64,000 nt of DNA. It comes from Candidatus Latescibacterota bacterium (GTDB lineage Bacteria; Krumholzibacteriota; Krumholzibacteriia; WVZY01). The notes beneath the pieces were generated by a model. The model searched no databases, was not told the origin of the DNA, and saw nothing but the letters and a program-made list of their open reading frames with translations. The stretch's first letter is position 1; each line of letters opens with the position of its first letter. Location of the stretch: assembly GCA_011772205.1 (NCBI GenBank), contig WVZY01000012.1:1-64000 (forward strand), read 5' to 3'. The position numbers and the translations under genes were made by a program. Positions 46,000 to 55,751 of the stretch are shown piece after piece.

Positions 46000-48900
46000 T
46001 CAGTATTCGAAACGAAATTTGATGTCCAAATTGATCTCATCCGTAGCCCTTCGTCTCTGCCCCAAGAATAATCTTTCCGAGTGGCGTATGATTTCCGAAC
46101 GGATGAGAAGCATGTTGCTAATCCTGTATTCGATGTCCACCTCTCGCTCAGAACGCACCGAGATGCCTTGACGATATTTCAAATACAAATCTTCGGAAAG
46201 ATATTTGCCGATAGCTATGGTCATCTCGCGCTCCCCGTCCGCCGCATATCTTCTCCCTCCCGGCGTCCCAGCTTCGACGTCAATGGTAACGTCACTCATC
46301 TGCGCATTGAGAATTCTTTCGAGATAGTTCGAAGCGATCCCGTGCGCTGTTCCGGTTGCATCCCAAGTACCACTTCCCGAACCCGCCGTGGGCGATACAT
46401 AAGTTCCGCCCAGCATCTTCCAGATATCCGTTTCACTGTAGCCGGGTTCATCATAACTAAGAGTCAGCTGAGGTTCCTTCTTGTCATAAGGCCATGAGAG
46501 GTTCAAGAAGATCCGGTGCTCCCGGTCGCCCTCACGCCTGTACGGCGTATAAGCTTCCAGAAATATCTCAGGTCGCAAGGCGACGGCTTTCGAGAAGTCG
46601 AATCTCCCGTCGGTAATCCGAAATTTGTTGTTGTAGATCGTATACCTACCCCTCAAAATTTCTAGTTCTCCCCGGAGATAGAGCCCCTTGTCATCTCGCT
46701 TCAGAATCACCTCCCCGGCGATTTCCATGTTGAGGTCCGGATTCCTCACCCAGACGTTTTTAGGGGCGCTGATATCGATGCTGCAGATCCAATCCGGTGA
46801 AGCTGTAGGCATCGTTATCGCAGAAGCGGGGCCCTCCCCCGCGCCCAGCGCTCGCATGATCTGTGCCTGTTTGACCGTCGCCGAACCAGTAATGTTTGGA
46901 ATCAATCCCTCGTCCCCCCATTGCTGGGATGTGATAGTGATAAGCCCGTCCTGCGTGGAGCTGACGTCCGGTATCGATGCGAGCAAAAAGTCTTTAAAAT
47001 GAAGGTCCACTTGGTAGTGCTCTATTGTGAATCCATGCAGCTTTGCGAAACCGGATCCGTAGAAAGATCCTCGCTTGCCCTCTTTCCCCGTCAGCTTCAT
47101 GATCCGGATCTGATCTTCCTCGAAAGCGACCTTGGCATCGATATCTCTATACACCTCTTCCATTCCCGAAAGACGCAGAGTGCCGTCCGTGACATCGATT
47201 TCCCCCGTCATTACAGGAACTTCAAACGATCCTCCGATCTCGACATCCCCTGAAAGCTTCCCTGATGTGGACGCAACCCTGTCGAAATATTGCTGGAGAC
47301 CCACTAAATCCTCCGATTCGATCGAGCCTTCCAAGCTAAGGGGGATGTCCTGCCGGAGCCGTACTCCGCCGGGAATGCTCAACACCATTGGGAGGCTGCC
47401 TTTGAGCTCTCCTCTCCAAGTACCATCGTCGAACGCAACTTTCATAACGGATAGTATGCTGTCTTCATAGACGAACTCGCATGCAACGGCAGGGAGATGC
47501 ACCCCTCCTTTTTTTGCGTCGGATAGAGTACCGGTAATCCGGACCCTTGGAGCACTCGGTATACTCTCGAAGAGAATACCTCCGGTAAATGCTCCGCTGG
47601 GACGGACTCCCGAATGGAGTGCCTGAAGGGCTGTGGATAAGGGGAAATGGTGGCTTTCCAGTTCTAGGGCAAATTGTCTCGTAGTCGATTCTTCGACCTC
47701 GATTCCCTCTCTCGCCAGGAGAACGGGTGACATGGGGAGCCTCCACCATCCCGACGCCACCAGCGAATCTCCCCCCGCTACTACGACGAGTCGGTCAAAC
47801 TGATAGCCCTCCTGCGGTGAAAAGGCACCCTCGAACTCAAGACGATCGAATGAGAGGCTATCGATGGCGCCTTCTCTAAGGCTGACGAACAATTCCACAT
47901 CCGGATTATCCACGTCACCCGAAATAGCAGCACGGAATCGACTCCGTCCTTGTAATCGAAATGGCAGCGCAAATGCGTCTTGGAACATAGAGAAATCGAT
48001 ACTCTCCCCCCAACCGGACAAGCGGCACCGACCTGCGTCCACGGAATAGTTTCCCACCACTCCCACGGATCCACGGCGGGAATAAAGTACCAGGGAATCG
48101 ATACGCACCGAGCCTTGCTCAAGCAAGAGATCGAAAGGAGCCGCTGTCTTCCATTCATCGTCTTCGGTGGTAAGGGAAATATGTTTGAAGGTCAGCAAGG
48201 ATTCCAGACTATCCCCCCGGACATCGAAGTCCATCGTTATAAACGTGTCTCCTTTCGCGAAACTGAAGTCCTTCACCATCATTATATCGGGCATCGCTTC
48301 GAGGAGAACGTGGGGATTCGAAAACTCACGTCCCTGCAGAGCAATTTCCCTCCCGCGAAGATCGACTCGCACAGAAACGGATTCACTGGGCACATCATTG
48401 ATCTGCGCCTGGACTGTTCCGCTGTCGATAGCCGCAAATAGATAAGATGCTTCCTGGAACTCACCGTTCAGGTTGATTTGGAGCTTATCGATCGGTCCGG
48501 AGATCCTTCCATTCAGATCCAACCGCCCTTCGATAGGCGGGAGCGAGAGGAATTCCCACAGGTATGTGATATCGTCACCCTTCAATCCGAACAAGAGATC
48601 CGCCTGCGACTGTGTATCGACCGTACCTGAGCCGGTGATGATGAAACCAGGTCTCATGAGCCTGACCTCATCGATTTCGAGACCCTGTTCTTCGAGCCAA
48701 CGCCCGTTCATGACGAGCCGATCGCTTTCGAATCCATTGACAACGGAGCTGTCAAGATCGGCGCGAAATACATACGATCCCGCCGGTCGACTGTGTTCGA
48801 TCTCAACATCCCCATACAGGCCAGTCTCAGGCGCTCCACTTACCGGAAGAAAACCCTGGGAGAGATCCAGATCGCTGCAGAAACCTTTGAACTCAAAACC

Positions 48901-49923
48901 GCCGTCATCCCCCATGATGTACCGAGCCTGGCCGTTGATATGACTGCCGAAAATATCTCCCTCAAGGCTCGACATGTACAGTTCATTACCGGCCATCACG
49001 CCGGAGAAAGACAGTCCGCCGAATATCAATCCCCATCCGCTCCCAGTGATCCTTCCATTGAGCGTCAATGAATCCAACGGGCCATCGAGAACGACGCTTC
49101 CTCCCAGCTCGCCTTCATTTGATGGGAGCAGTCCCATATCCGAAATTTCCTTCAGATCCACAGGATTGAATACCAGCTGAAGATGCTCGAGCTTCCCATC
49201 CTGGTATCCGCCGGTTGCCATGATGAACGACTTGTCCAAACGAGTAACGAATCCTTTGAGATTCAGATCCTGGCCCTGGAATTCCACTCTGGTTCGAAGA
49301 GAACTAATTGATGTCTCCGTATCAATCAGGTATCCGCTTCCGTCCTCCACTTCGAGGGATCCCTTCTGATCGGCATACTGCAGGGATCCCGAGAGGAACA
49401 CATCTCGTACCATGAGCTTTCTTGCGCCCCCGCTGAAGAACAAATGCAGTCCGTTGATTGCAAACCTCCGGACGTCGACTTGAGGGGACATCGATTCGCC
49501 AGGGCCGCCGTTGCTTGGAGAGAGGGGTATGACAAGGCGTCCGCTCTCATCCTGACCCACCTGGATACGTGCGTTATCGATGGTGAGCTCGTCCACTATC
49601 AATCTGAGCTTCAAGAGCTGCATCAGCTGATAATTTACCGTTACGTCATCGGCTTCAAAGATGGTGAAACGCTTACGCCCGTCATCATATCTGAGATGCG
49701 GATGTTCCAGCGACACGCGATTCACGAAGTCCCCCGAGACCTTTTTGCACGAAAAGCGAAATGGTGTCCCTTTCAGATAATGTTCATTTACGAACTTGCT
49801 GACTTGGTAGGGAAGATAGGCGCTTCGCTTGAAAATCCAAAAGGTGAGGACAATGCTCAGCGCAAGGGCAAGCACGAGGGATAGCCTTCGATGAAATCTG
49901 ATCCTGCGCCGCTTTGTGGCCAC
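46000..49923 (-). CDS. tamB: TamB-family translocation and assembly protein (AsmA-like, DUF490)
   Basis: A 1307-residue envelope-spanning protein. One N-terminal transmembrane helix (about 12-31) anchors it in the inner membrane. The long middle is repetitive beta-strand (the bridge-like groove family implicated in lipid transfer and autotransporter assembly). The C-terminal DUF490 region shows V-K-Q-A-Q-I, G-R-Y-T-I-Y-N-N-K-F-R-I and G-K-Y-L-S-E-D-L-Y-L-K-Y-R-Q-G, ending in alternating hydrophobic strands with F-R-F-E-Y. It starts 14 bases after the TamA-like gene stop, so the two form one unit. Length is within the family range. Confidence 0.92.
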   Translation of the reverse strand: MATKRRRIRFHRRLSLVLALALSIVLTFWIFKRSAYLPYQVSKFVNEHYLKGTPFRFSCKKVSGDFVNRVSLEHPHLRYDDGRKRFTIFEADDVTVNYQLMQLLKLRLIVDELTIDNARIQVGQDESGRLVIPLSPSNGGPGESMSPQVDVRRFAINGLHLFFSGGARKLMVRDVFLSGSLQYADQKGSLEVEDGSGYLIDTETSISSLRTRVEFQGQDLNLKGFVTRLDKSFIMATGGYQDGKLEHLQLVFNPVDLKEISDMGLLPSNEGELGGSVVLDGPLDSLTLNGRITGSGWGLIFGGLSFSGVMAGNELYMSSLEGDIFGSHINGQARYIMGDDGGFEFKGFCSDLDLSQGFLPVSGAPETGLYGDVEIEHSRPAGSYVFRADLDSSVVNGFESDRLVMNGRWLEEQGLEIDEVRLMRPGFIITGSGTVDTQSQADLLFGLKGDDITYLWEFLSLPPIEGRLDLNGRISGPIDKLQINLNGEFQEASYLFAAIDSGTVQAQINDVPSESVSVRVDLRGREIALQGREFSNPHVLLEAMPDIMMVKDFSFAKGDTFITMDFDVRGDSLESLLTFKHISLTTEDDEWKTAAPFDLLLEQGSVRIDSLVLYSRRGSVGVVGNYSVDAGRCRLSGWGESIDFSMFQDAFALPFRLQGRSRFRAAISGDVDNPDVELFVSLREGAIDSLSFDRLEFEGAFSPQEGYQFDRLVVVAGGDSLVASGWWRLPMSPVLLAREGIEVEESTTRQFALELESHHFPLSTALQALHSGVRPSGAFTGGILFESIPSAPRVRITGTLSDAKKGGVHLPAVACEFVYEDSILSVMKVAFDDGTWRGELKGSLPMVLSIPGGVRLRQDIPLSLEGSIESEDLVGLQQYFDRVASTSGKLSGDVEIGGSFEVPVMTGEIDVTDGTLRLSGMEEVYRDIDAKVAFEEDQIRIMKLTGKEGKRGSFYGSGFAKLHGFTIEHYQVDLHFKDFLLASIPDVSSTQDGLITITSQQWGDEGLIPNITGSATVKQAQIMRALGAGEGPASAITMPTASPDWICSIDISAPKNVWVRNPDLNMEIAGEVILKRDDKGLYLRGELEILRGRYTIYNNKFRITDGRFDFSKAVALRPEIFLEAYTPYRREGDREHRIFLNLSWPYDKKEPQLTLSYDEPGYSETDIWKMLGGTYVSPTAGSGSGTWDATGTAHGIASNYLERILNAQMSDVTIDVEAGTPGGRRYAADGEREMTIAIGKYLSEDLYLKYRQGISVRSEREVDIEYRISNMLLIRSEIIRHSERLFLGQRRRATDEINLDIKFRFEY

Positions 49924-49937
49924 GAGAGAGCCCCTTT

Positions 49938-51902
49938 TTAGAATATCTGCCCCAGGCTTATGTGAATTCGGCCCGTCTGATCCATGCCCGGTTCCCTCTT
50001 TATAGGGATCCCATAATCCAATCGGATTGGGCCAACGGGCGTGTTATACCGGATCCCAAAACCTACGCTATACCGATAATCTTGCTGTATCACATCATCT
50101 TCGTCCACAACCAGACGAAAATGGCGGAAGCGCACGCTACGTAAACTCGACCACACATTCCCACCATCTACGAAAATAGCTCCTGTCAGCCGTAAGCGCG
50201 AGAGATAAGGTAGCGGAAATCTCAGTTCCGCATTGGTCAAGAGCAACACCCGCCCGCCGATCACAGTCCCCCCTTGAAAGACGCTCGGAGCACCCACTGG
50301 ATCTGCAACTGGCCCAAGGCCGGCTTCCGGGTAGCCTCTAACAGAGTTCCCACCCCCTGCGAAATAGCGATTCTCGATCGGCACCCCCCGATCCTTCGAA
50401 TCACCGAAGGCGTCGGCAAATCCAACCCGCCCCCTCAGCGCCAGGACCACACCCTTTTTATTCAAATATCTCTGTATCGAACCACTGATCGTGTAGAAGT
50501 CGTTGTCACCCGCCAGTGGCCCGCCAGCGAACTGAAGCCGGATCGACCGGTAGATCCCACGTCTCGGATTCAATATGAAATCTCTTTTGTCGTACGAAAG
50601 CATGGTTGTCAGCACTCTCGTTGTGGACTTAACACCCGGGTCTTCGGGGGACTCCCTCTTTATCCGCTCGTGAGACAAGCTGGCGAAAAGATCCGTATAC
50701 CTGCTCACTCTTCTCTGCGTGCCGAGAGATAAGCCGATGGTGCGGAATGTGATGGGATCAACGGTTGCATCCTTTTCGTAAAAAGCGTTCAGACTGAGCA
50801 GCACCTTTTTGCCCCAGATGCGTCTTTGGTGGAACTCCCCTTCGTATCGATAATAGCGGGTTCGAATCTCGAATTTCCCGAAATCCAGCTCGTTGTCTTC
50901 GAAGATCCCAAAGGAATACTCAATTTTGAGCCTCAGCGCGCGCCCCAGACCAAAGAGGTTTCGATCGCCCCATTCCGCGAGGACACGGCTGCCTAAGATA
51001 TTTCCCACACCAAACCCAGCTTCGATGTATGCCGATTTTCTTTCACGAACCCGAACATTGATATCGACCTGCTTCATGGTAGTGTCGAGGTGTTCGGGAA
51101 TCATCTGCACCTCGGTGAACAATCCGGTCTCGTACAGGTTTCTCTGCGCATCGAGAAGTTTGTTCAGTCTGAAAGCGTCGCCTTCCTTGAAAGTCAACTC
51201 GTTTTCGATGATCGACATCTTGGTGAGCTGGTTTCCCCAGATGTTAATACCTCTGATAGCGATGACCGGACCGGGGACGATCGTGTACACGATTTCGGCG
51301 CTGTGATCGGAGAGCCTCACCGAATCCCTGATGGAAACAGCGAGACGACCCTCATTGAAATACTTGGTCTTGAGCCTGTAGATGTCCGAATCCAGCAATG
51401 AGGGATTGAATGGCACTCCCTCTTCCAACATGAGGTCCCTGCGCAGCTCCCACGGATCCAAAAGGAGATTGCCTCTGAACGATACAGAGCTAACGCGCGT
51501 CGCTTCCCCTTCTTCGATTTTTATGAGGACGTCGACAAACCTGCCGTCTTCGGAATACTCCAGTCTCAGCAATTCCACCTTCGCTTCAAAGTATCCCCGC
51601 GTGTGGTAAAACGCCTCCAGCGTCCCAATGTCTCTGAGGAGATAGTCTCTCTTGAGCCGGGGCTTTCTGAAAATCGCGAAAAACGAAGGCTCTTTCGTGT
51701 GCATCTGACCCTTGAGTTCTTTGTCGGAGAAAGACTCGTTTCCAACGAACATGATCTTGTTGATAAACGGCTTGCGCTCCTTTTCTTCGGGCGAATCGGC
51801 CTGGGCAAAAGCCACCGAAGCCAGGGCCATCGCCAATAAATAAGCAGCTAAGAATGTCATGAAAATGCCCCGTTGCATGGGGTTGACACCGACCGCGTTC
51901 AT
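49938..51902 (-). CDS. tamA: Omp85-family outer-membrane assembly protein, TamA-like
   Basis: A 654-residue Omp85 protein. After a signal peptide ending near A-S-V-A-F-A-Q come three POTRA-like units (starting I-N-K-I-M-F-V-G-N, V-S-S-V-S-F-R-G-N and I-R-G-I-N-I-W-G-N), then a 16-strand-type barrel with N-S-V-R-G-Y-P-E-A-G-L-G-P (L6 motif) and terminal Phe. Three POTRA units and the adjacent tamB favour TamA over BamA, which usually has five. With no second Omp85 of that size in view, a BamA role cannot be ruled out. The start at 51902 is uncertain; the next in-frame ATG at 51878 also gives a signal peptide. Confidence 0.85.
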   Translation of the reverse strand: MNAVGVNPMQRGIFMTFLAAYLLAMALASVAFAQADSPEEKERKPFINKIMFVGNESFSDKELKGQMHTKEPSFFAIFRKPRLKRDYLLRDIGTLEAFYHTRGYFEAKVELLRLEYSEDGRFVDVLIKIEEGEATRVSSVSFRGNLLLDPWELRRDLMLEEGVPFNPSLLDSDIYRLKTKYFNEGRLAVSIRDSVRLSDHSAEIVYTIVPGPVIAIRGINIWGNQLTKMSIIENELTFKEGDAFRLNKLLDAQRNLYETGLFTEVQMIPEHLDTTMKQVDINVRVRERKSAYIEAGFGVGNILGSRVLAEWGDRNLFGLGRALRLKIEYSFGIFEDNELDFGKFEIRTRYYRYEGEFHQRRIWGKKVLLSLNAFYEKDATVDPITFRTIGLSLGTQRRVSRYTDLFASLSHERIKRESPEDPGVKSTTRVLTTMLSYDKRDFILNPRRGIYRSIRLQFAGGPLAGDNDFYTISGSIQRYLNKKGVVLALRGRVGFADAFGDSKDRGVPIENRYFAGGGNSVRGYPEAGLGPVADPVGAPSVFQGGTVIGGRVLLLTNAELRFPLPYLSRLRLTGAIFVDGGNVWSSLRSVRFRHFRLVVDEDDVIQQDYRYSVGFGIRYNTPVGPIRLDYGIPIKREPGMDQTGRIHISLGQIF

Positions 51903-51910
51903 GCGATAAG
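51883..51910 (+). promoter_or_regulatory. Promoter for the small lipoprotein gene
   Basis: -35 TTGACA (51883-51888), a 16-base spacer and -10 GATAAG (51905-51910) face the plus strand. Initiation near 51917 would place the GTG start 29 bases downstream. The element overlaps the start of the TamA-like coding region on the other strand. Confidence 0.5.
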
Positions 51911-51945
51911 TTGAGAGTCCCTGACAGTTTATTGAGAGGTTACGC

Positions 51946-52314
51946 GTGAGCCCGTTTCTCAGATTTTTCTTCAAGCGATCCATCCTCTTCACAATATCAG
52001 TTGCACTGGTTCTGTTGCTTGGCTTTTGCAGCAACGAGAGAAAGTCTGCCAGCCAACGTCCTCTTACCGCTGACGAGCTCTATCTCATAGAAGCGTACGT
52101 ATCCGTAAACAGCGCACGAATCCTCCACCAAAAAGATCCGCTGAAAGCCGAAAGCCTTTTTACCCGGCTCGATTCTACGCTAGACACGTTGAGGATATCA
52201 AACACGATCAGGGCACTCAACGTCCAGCCGGATCGTTGGGCGATCATCCTCCAAGAAATCGAGAAAGCGCTCCGGGAATCGCCTTACAGGGGAAATCTAG
52301 AAGAGACCCGGTGA
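51946..52314 (+). CDS. Small predicted lipoprotein between TamA and RseP
   Basis: A 122-residue protein starting at GTG 51946 with GAGAGG six bases upstream and a promoter-like pair before it. The N-terminus has Arg/Lys then a hydrophobic run ending L-L-L-G-F-C, a lipobox with Cys at about residue 28. The mature part is helical and charged: L-T-A-D-E-L-Y-L-I-E-A-Y-V, A-E-S-L-F-T-R-L-D, P-D-R-W-A-I-I-L-Q-E-I-E. I do not recognise a named family. Its last 18 bases overlap the 3' end of rseP on the opposite strand. Signal peptide, ribosome-binding site and promoter together argue it is real. Confidence 0.65.
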   Translation: MSPFLRFFFKRSILFTISVALVLLLGFCSNERKSASQRPLTADELYLIEAYVSVNSARILHQKDPLKAESLFTRLDSTLDTLRISNTIRALNVQPDRWAIILQEIEKALRESPYRGNLEETR

Positions 52315-53670
52315 AGTCCCCGCACATCTGCTGATGTCCATGATTACCACGAAGGTCATCAGCAAAATGATCAACGCGAAACCAACCTGGGTGAGGATCT
52401 CCCGAACCCGCCGGTTTACCCGGCGCTGCGCGGCTCCTTCGTACAAAAACAGCACGAGGTGACCACCGTCAAACGGAAGAAATGGGAGCAGGTTGAAAAT
52501 ACACAAATTGATACTGAAAAACGCAAGAAAATAAAGCAGATAGTTGAAGCCCCATCGCGCCATATCCCCCGCCATCTGGGTGATGAGAATAGGACCTCCC
52601 AACGAATCCAGACCTGCTTTCCCGGTAAACAGAAGCTTGAGGAACGACAGGATCTCAGCAGTCATCCTGTAGGCGGCTGTCGAACCCATTTGAACGGCCT
52701 TTAGGAATCCGACTTGTTTCCTCTCATAATATGGACCAACACCGATTTGACCGACGATTCTTAGCTCCGTTTTGGAACCTTCTTTGAGTATCTTTTTAGC
52801 CTCTGGAACCACCGTATCTACATGTGCCTCTCCATCGAACGACCACTGAATAACGAGGGGAATCCCAGGTCTCGGGTGTATGACGTCTTCGATCTCGTAA
52901 TAGCTGGTAATGCTCGTGTCGTTAATCGCCTCTATTATAGCTCCCGTCCTCATTCCCGCCTTATAGGCCGGAGCATCTCGCTTGACTTGTCCAATCTTTG
53001 CAGGAATATGCGGTAAGAATCCAAGACTAATCCGGTTATCCTTCACTTTGCCCTTGAAGCCGATATCTATCTTTTCCCCTCCGCGAAGAACCTCGAACCT
53101 CTTGGCAGAATCCCAGTCTTCCAGGATAGCATCGTTCACTTCGCCCCAGTTCGCTACCTGCTTGCCATCGATGGCCAGTATTTCATCCCACACCTGCAGG
53201 CCACAAGAATCTGCAGGTGAATCTGGGATGACATGGCCGATCGTTGTTGTGGGAATCACCCGAATTCCCTGGAAATTGTAGATGCCTGTGTAAATAAAAA
53301 TTGCCAAAACAAAGTTCATCAATGGTCCGGCCACGATGACGGCACTCTTGATGAGCACTCGCTTGTTTCTGAAGTACTTTTCCGGGGAAATCTCGCGGTC
53401 AGGAACTTCGCCCGATGGAGGCTCCTCTGCAGGGGCATCATCAGTGGACTCGTCCACTTCGCCGGCAAATTTCACATAACCACCGAAGGGAAGAGCCGAG
53501 AGGGCGTATTGCGTATCGCCGAATCGCTTTTTCAACAATTTTTTCCCGAAGCCGACCGAAAATGTCTTCACGAAAACCCCGGAAACCTTGGCAACAATGA
53601 AATGCCCGAACTCGTGCACGAGGATCACTACGCCTAATACGAACGCTCCGGCAATAATCGTGATTAGCAT
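52297..53670 (-). CDS. rseP: Site-2 intramembrane zinc protease RseP
   Basis: A 457-residue inner-membrane protease that cleaves anti-sigma factors and signal-peptide remnants. H-E-F-G-H near residue 20 in the first membrane helix is the zinc motif. Two PDZ-like regions follow (around 140-210 and 225-300), and the L-P-F-L-P-F-D-G-G-H segment near 400 carries the third ligand Asp. The ATG at 53670 with GGAG six bases upstream is preferred; it overlaps the dxr stop by seven bases, implying coupling. Confidence 0.94.
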   Translation of the reverse strand: MLITIIAGAFVLGVVILVHEFGHFIVAKVSGVFVKTFSVGFGKKLLKKRFGDTQYALSALPFGGYVKFAGEVDESTDDAPAEEPPSGEVPDREISPEKYFRNKRVLIKSAVIVAGPLMNFVLAIFIYTGIYNFQGIRVIPTTTIGHVIPDSPADSCGLQVWDEILAIDGKQVANWGEVNDAILEDWDSAKRFEVLRGGEKIDIGFKGKVKDNRISLGFLPHIPAKIGQVKRDAPAYKAGMRTGAIIEAINDTSITSYYEIEDVIHPRPGIPLVIQWSFDGEAHVDTVVPEAKKILKEGSKTELRIVGQIGVGPYYERKQVGFLKAVQMGSTAAYRMTAEILSFLKLLFTGKAGLDSLGGPILITQMAGDMARWGFNYLLYFLAFFSINLCIFNLLPFLPFDGGHLVLFLYEGAAQRRVNRRVREILTQVGFALIILLMTFVVIMDISRCAGTSPGLF

Positions 53671-54851
53671 GACCAACTCCATGTGGATTTTTTATTTTTC
53701 AGGTGAAACTTTTCACCCACATACTTTCTCGTGACCTCCGCCGTCTTGAAAATATCTTCAACTGAACTCAGGTCACTAGTAGAGATCTTATTCAACGCAT
53801 CCTCTATTATAACGCTGATTTGCGAAAATGGCATTTCTCCCGCCAGAAACGTGGCAACGGCCACCTCATTCGAGGCGAGGAGCACCGTCGGCGAGCTTCC
53901 GCCCATCTCGGCCGCCTCGCGTGCGAGCTTCAAACACGGATATCTATTTATATCCACGGGTTTGAAGCTGAGTTCCGGAAACTCTTCGATTCTACTTGGG
54001 ACAAGATCGCTCTCGATCCGTTCCGGGTAGGACAACGCATACAGTATGGGCAGACGCATATCAGGTACGCTCATCTGGGCGAGGATCGATCCATCGGAGA
54101 ATTCTACGAGCGAATGAACAATCGATTGGGGATGAACCACGACGTTGATTTTTCCCAAAGGCAAGTCAAAGAGCCACTTGGCTTCGATCACTTCGAGCCC
54201 TTTGTTCAGCATTGTTGCGCTGTCTACGGTGATTTTATCCCCCATCTTCCAAGTTGGATGAGACAGCACTTCTTCGACTCCAGCACTCTCCAACTCTTCC
54301 AAAGGTCGATCCCGGAGGGCACCACCGGAAGCGGTGAGATAGATACATTTCACATCCCAGGTCGAATAGCCCCTCAGACACTGGCTGATCGCGGCATGCT
54401 CGCTGTCAACAGGGATAATAGGAGCGTCCGATGACTTCGATACGTTCATGAGAATCTCGCCGCCAGCCACAACCGCTTCTTTGTTAGCAAGTGCCACGGC
54501 GATACCATTGGACAAGCAATAGAATGCCGGCTTGAGGCCCTTGAAGCCGACAAAAGCGTTCACAACGAGATCCGGCTGGGTTTCGCTGATGAGCCGCACG
54601 ATCGCCTCATCGCCGTGTCCGGCGCTTCTTTTCTCGAATGAAGGGTCCGATTGCATGATCCTGTCGTGAGCTTCGGCATCGCACACAGTGAATTTCGCAT
54701 CGGCATGCTTCCTACACTGCTCTTCGAGAAGAGAAACGTTCATCCCCGCCGCCAAGCCCACTATTTTGAATCGATTGCGATGATGCTCGGCCACGTTCAA
54801 GACATTGCGACCTATAGATCCAGTTGCTCCTAACACAACGATTCGTTTCAT
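53664..54851 (-). CDS. dxr: 1-deoxy-D-xylulose 5-phosphate reductoisomerase
   Basis: The 395-residue second enzyme of the MEP isoprenoid pathway, converting DXP to MEP with NADPH. The motifs are L-G-A-T-G-S-I-G-R-N at 6-15, A-L-A-N-K-E-A-V-V-A-G-G near 120, P-V-D-S-E-H-A-A-I near 147 with metal ligands, and T-A-S-G-G-A-L-R near 181. GAGGAG precedes the ATG. It sits between cdsA and rseP in the usual order. Confidence 0.96.
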   Translation of the reverse strand: MKRIVVLGATGSIGRNVLNVAEHHRNRFKIVGLAAGMNVSLLEEQCRKHADAKFTVCDAEAHDRIMQSDPSFEKRSAGHGDEAIVRLISETQPDLVVNAFVGFKGLKPAFYCLSNGIAVALANKEAVVAGGEILMNVSKSSDAPIIPVDSEHAAISQCLRGYSTWDVKCIYLTASGGALRDRPLEELESAGVEEVLSHPTWKMGDKITVDSATMLNKGLEVIEAKWLFDLPLGKINVVVHPQSIVHSLVEFSDGSILAQMSVPDMRLPILYALSYPERIESDLVPSRIEEFPELSFKPVDINRYPCLKLAREAAEMGGSSPTVLLASNEVAVATFLAGEMPFSQISVIIEDALNKISTSDLSSVEDIFKTAEVTRKYVGEKFHLKNKKSTWSWSC

Positions 54852-54877
54852 ATTTCTCCTCGAGCGCCTCTACCCTA

Positions 54878-55744
54878 TTAGAATACCACAAATTTTAAAA
54901 AATAATATATGAGTGGTGCGGTGAAAAGTAAACTGTCAAATCTATCCAGTACTCCGCCGTGACCCGGTATCGTTGCTGATGCATCTTTGATTTCTGCATC
55001 CCTTTTGATCATTGACTCCACTAGATCGCCGAGCTGACCCACGATCGCAGCAATAAGACCTATCGCTATGGCCTGCCACGTCTCGAGGAAAGAGGCAAAC
55101 GTATATCTCGAGACAATTGCTCCAACGAGTGAAAAGAAAATTCCACCCATCGCCCCTTCTATTGTTTTCTTTTCAGATACGCGTGGAAGCAGAGGGCGCT
55201 TCCCAGCGAACATTCCCACGATGTAAGCGCTCGTATCCCCTGACCAGGTTACAACGAATGCGAGAAACACGAACAAGCTCCCGTAACTGTAACTGAGGTT
55301 CACGCTCGTAGGAAACTCTCTGAGCATAACTAGATGCGATGCGAGAAACGCTACGTATATTACGCCAAAGATCGTCGTGGATATATGGTAGACGGCTTTC
55401 TTTCCATCCTTTCTCGTCAATTCCATGCACATGATCGCAAGGAGCGCCAAGGTGAGGAAAAGATTCGCATACATGCCGTTTCTGAAGAACATGTACCACG
55501 ATAGAGCCAGAGCACAGAAAATTCCGATCCCTTTGTACGGTCGTATTCCCTTTGCCTCCATCATGCTGTAGAACTCCCACATGCCTATAACAATCACGAT
55601 ATCCACTAAGGCCAGAAAATGATAACCGCCCTTCTTTGTAATAATGAAAAGGCAAGGAAGGAAAACAATGGAAGCCAACAAGCGCAGAAGAACGGAGGAA
55701 TGGAAACCTATTTTCCGATTGGTACCGCTTTTGAAGGAACTCAT
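54878..55744 (-). CDS. cdsA: Phosphatidate cytidylyltransferase
   Basis: A 288-residue integral membrane enzyme that makes CDP-diacylglycerol for phospholipid synthesis. It has about seven hydrophobic segments. The C-terminal signature includes S-x-x-K-R-D-A-E-I-K-D near 253 and P-G-H-G-G-V-L-D-R-F-D near 264-274, with the metal-binding Asp. It starts seven bases after the uppS stop. Confidence 0.94.
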   Translation of the reverse strand: MSSFKSGTNRKIGFHSSVLLRLLASIVFLPCLFIITKKGGYHFLALVDIVIVIGMWEFYSMMEAKGIRPYKGIGIFCALALSWYMFFRNGMYANLFLTLALLAIMCMELTRKDGKKAVYHISTTIFGVIYVAFLASHLVMLREFPTSVNLSYSYGSLFVFLAFVVTWSGDTSAYIVGMFAGKRPLLPRVSEKKTIEGAMGGIFFSLVGAIVSRYTFASFLETWQAIAIGLIAAIVGQLGDLVESMIKRDAEIKDASATIPGHGGVLDRFDSLLFTAPLIYYFLKFVVF

Positions 55745-55751
55745 GGATAGA

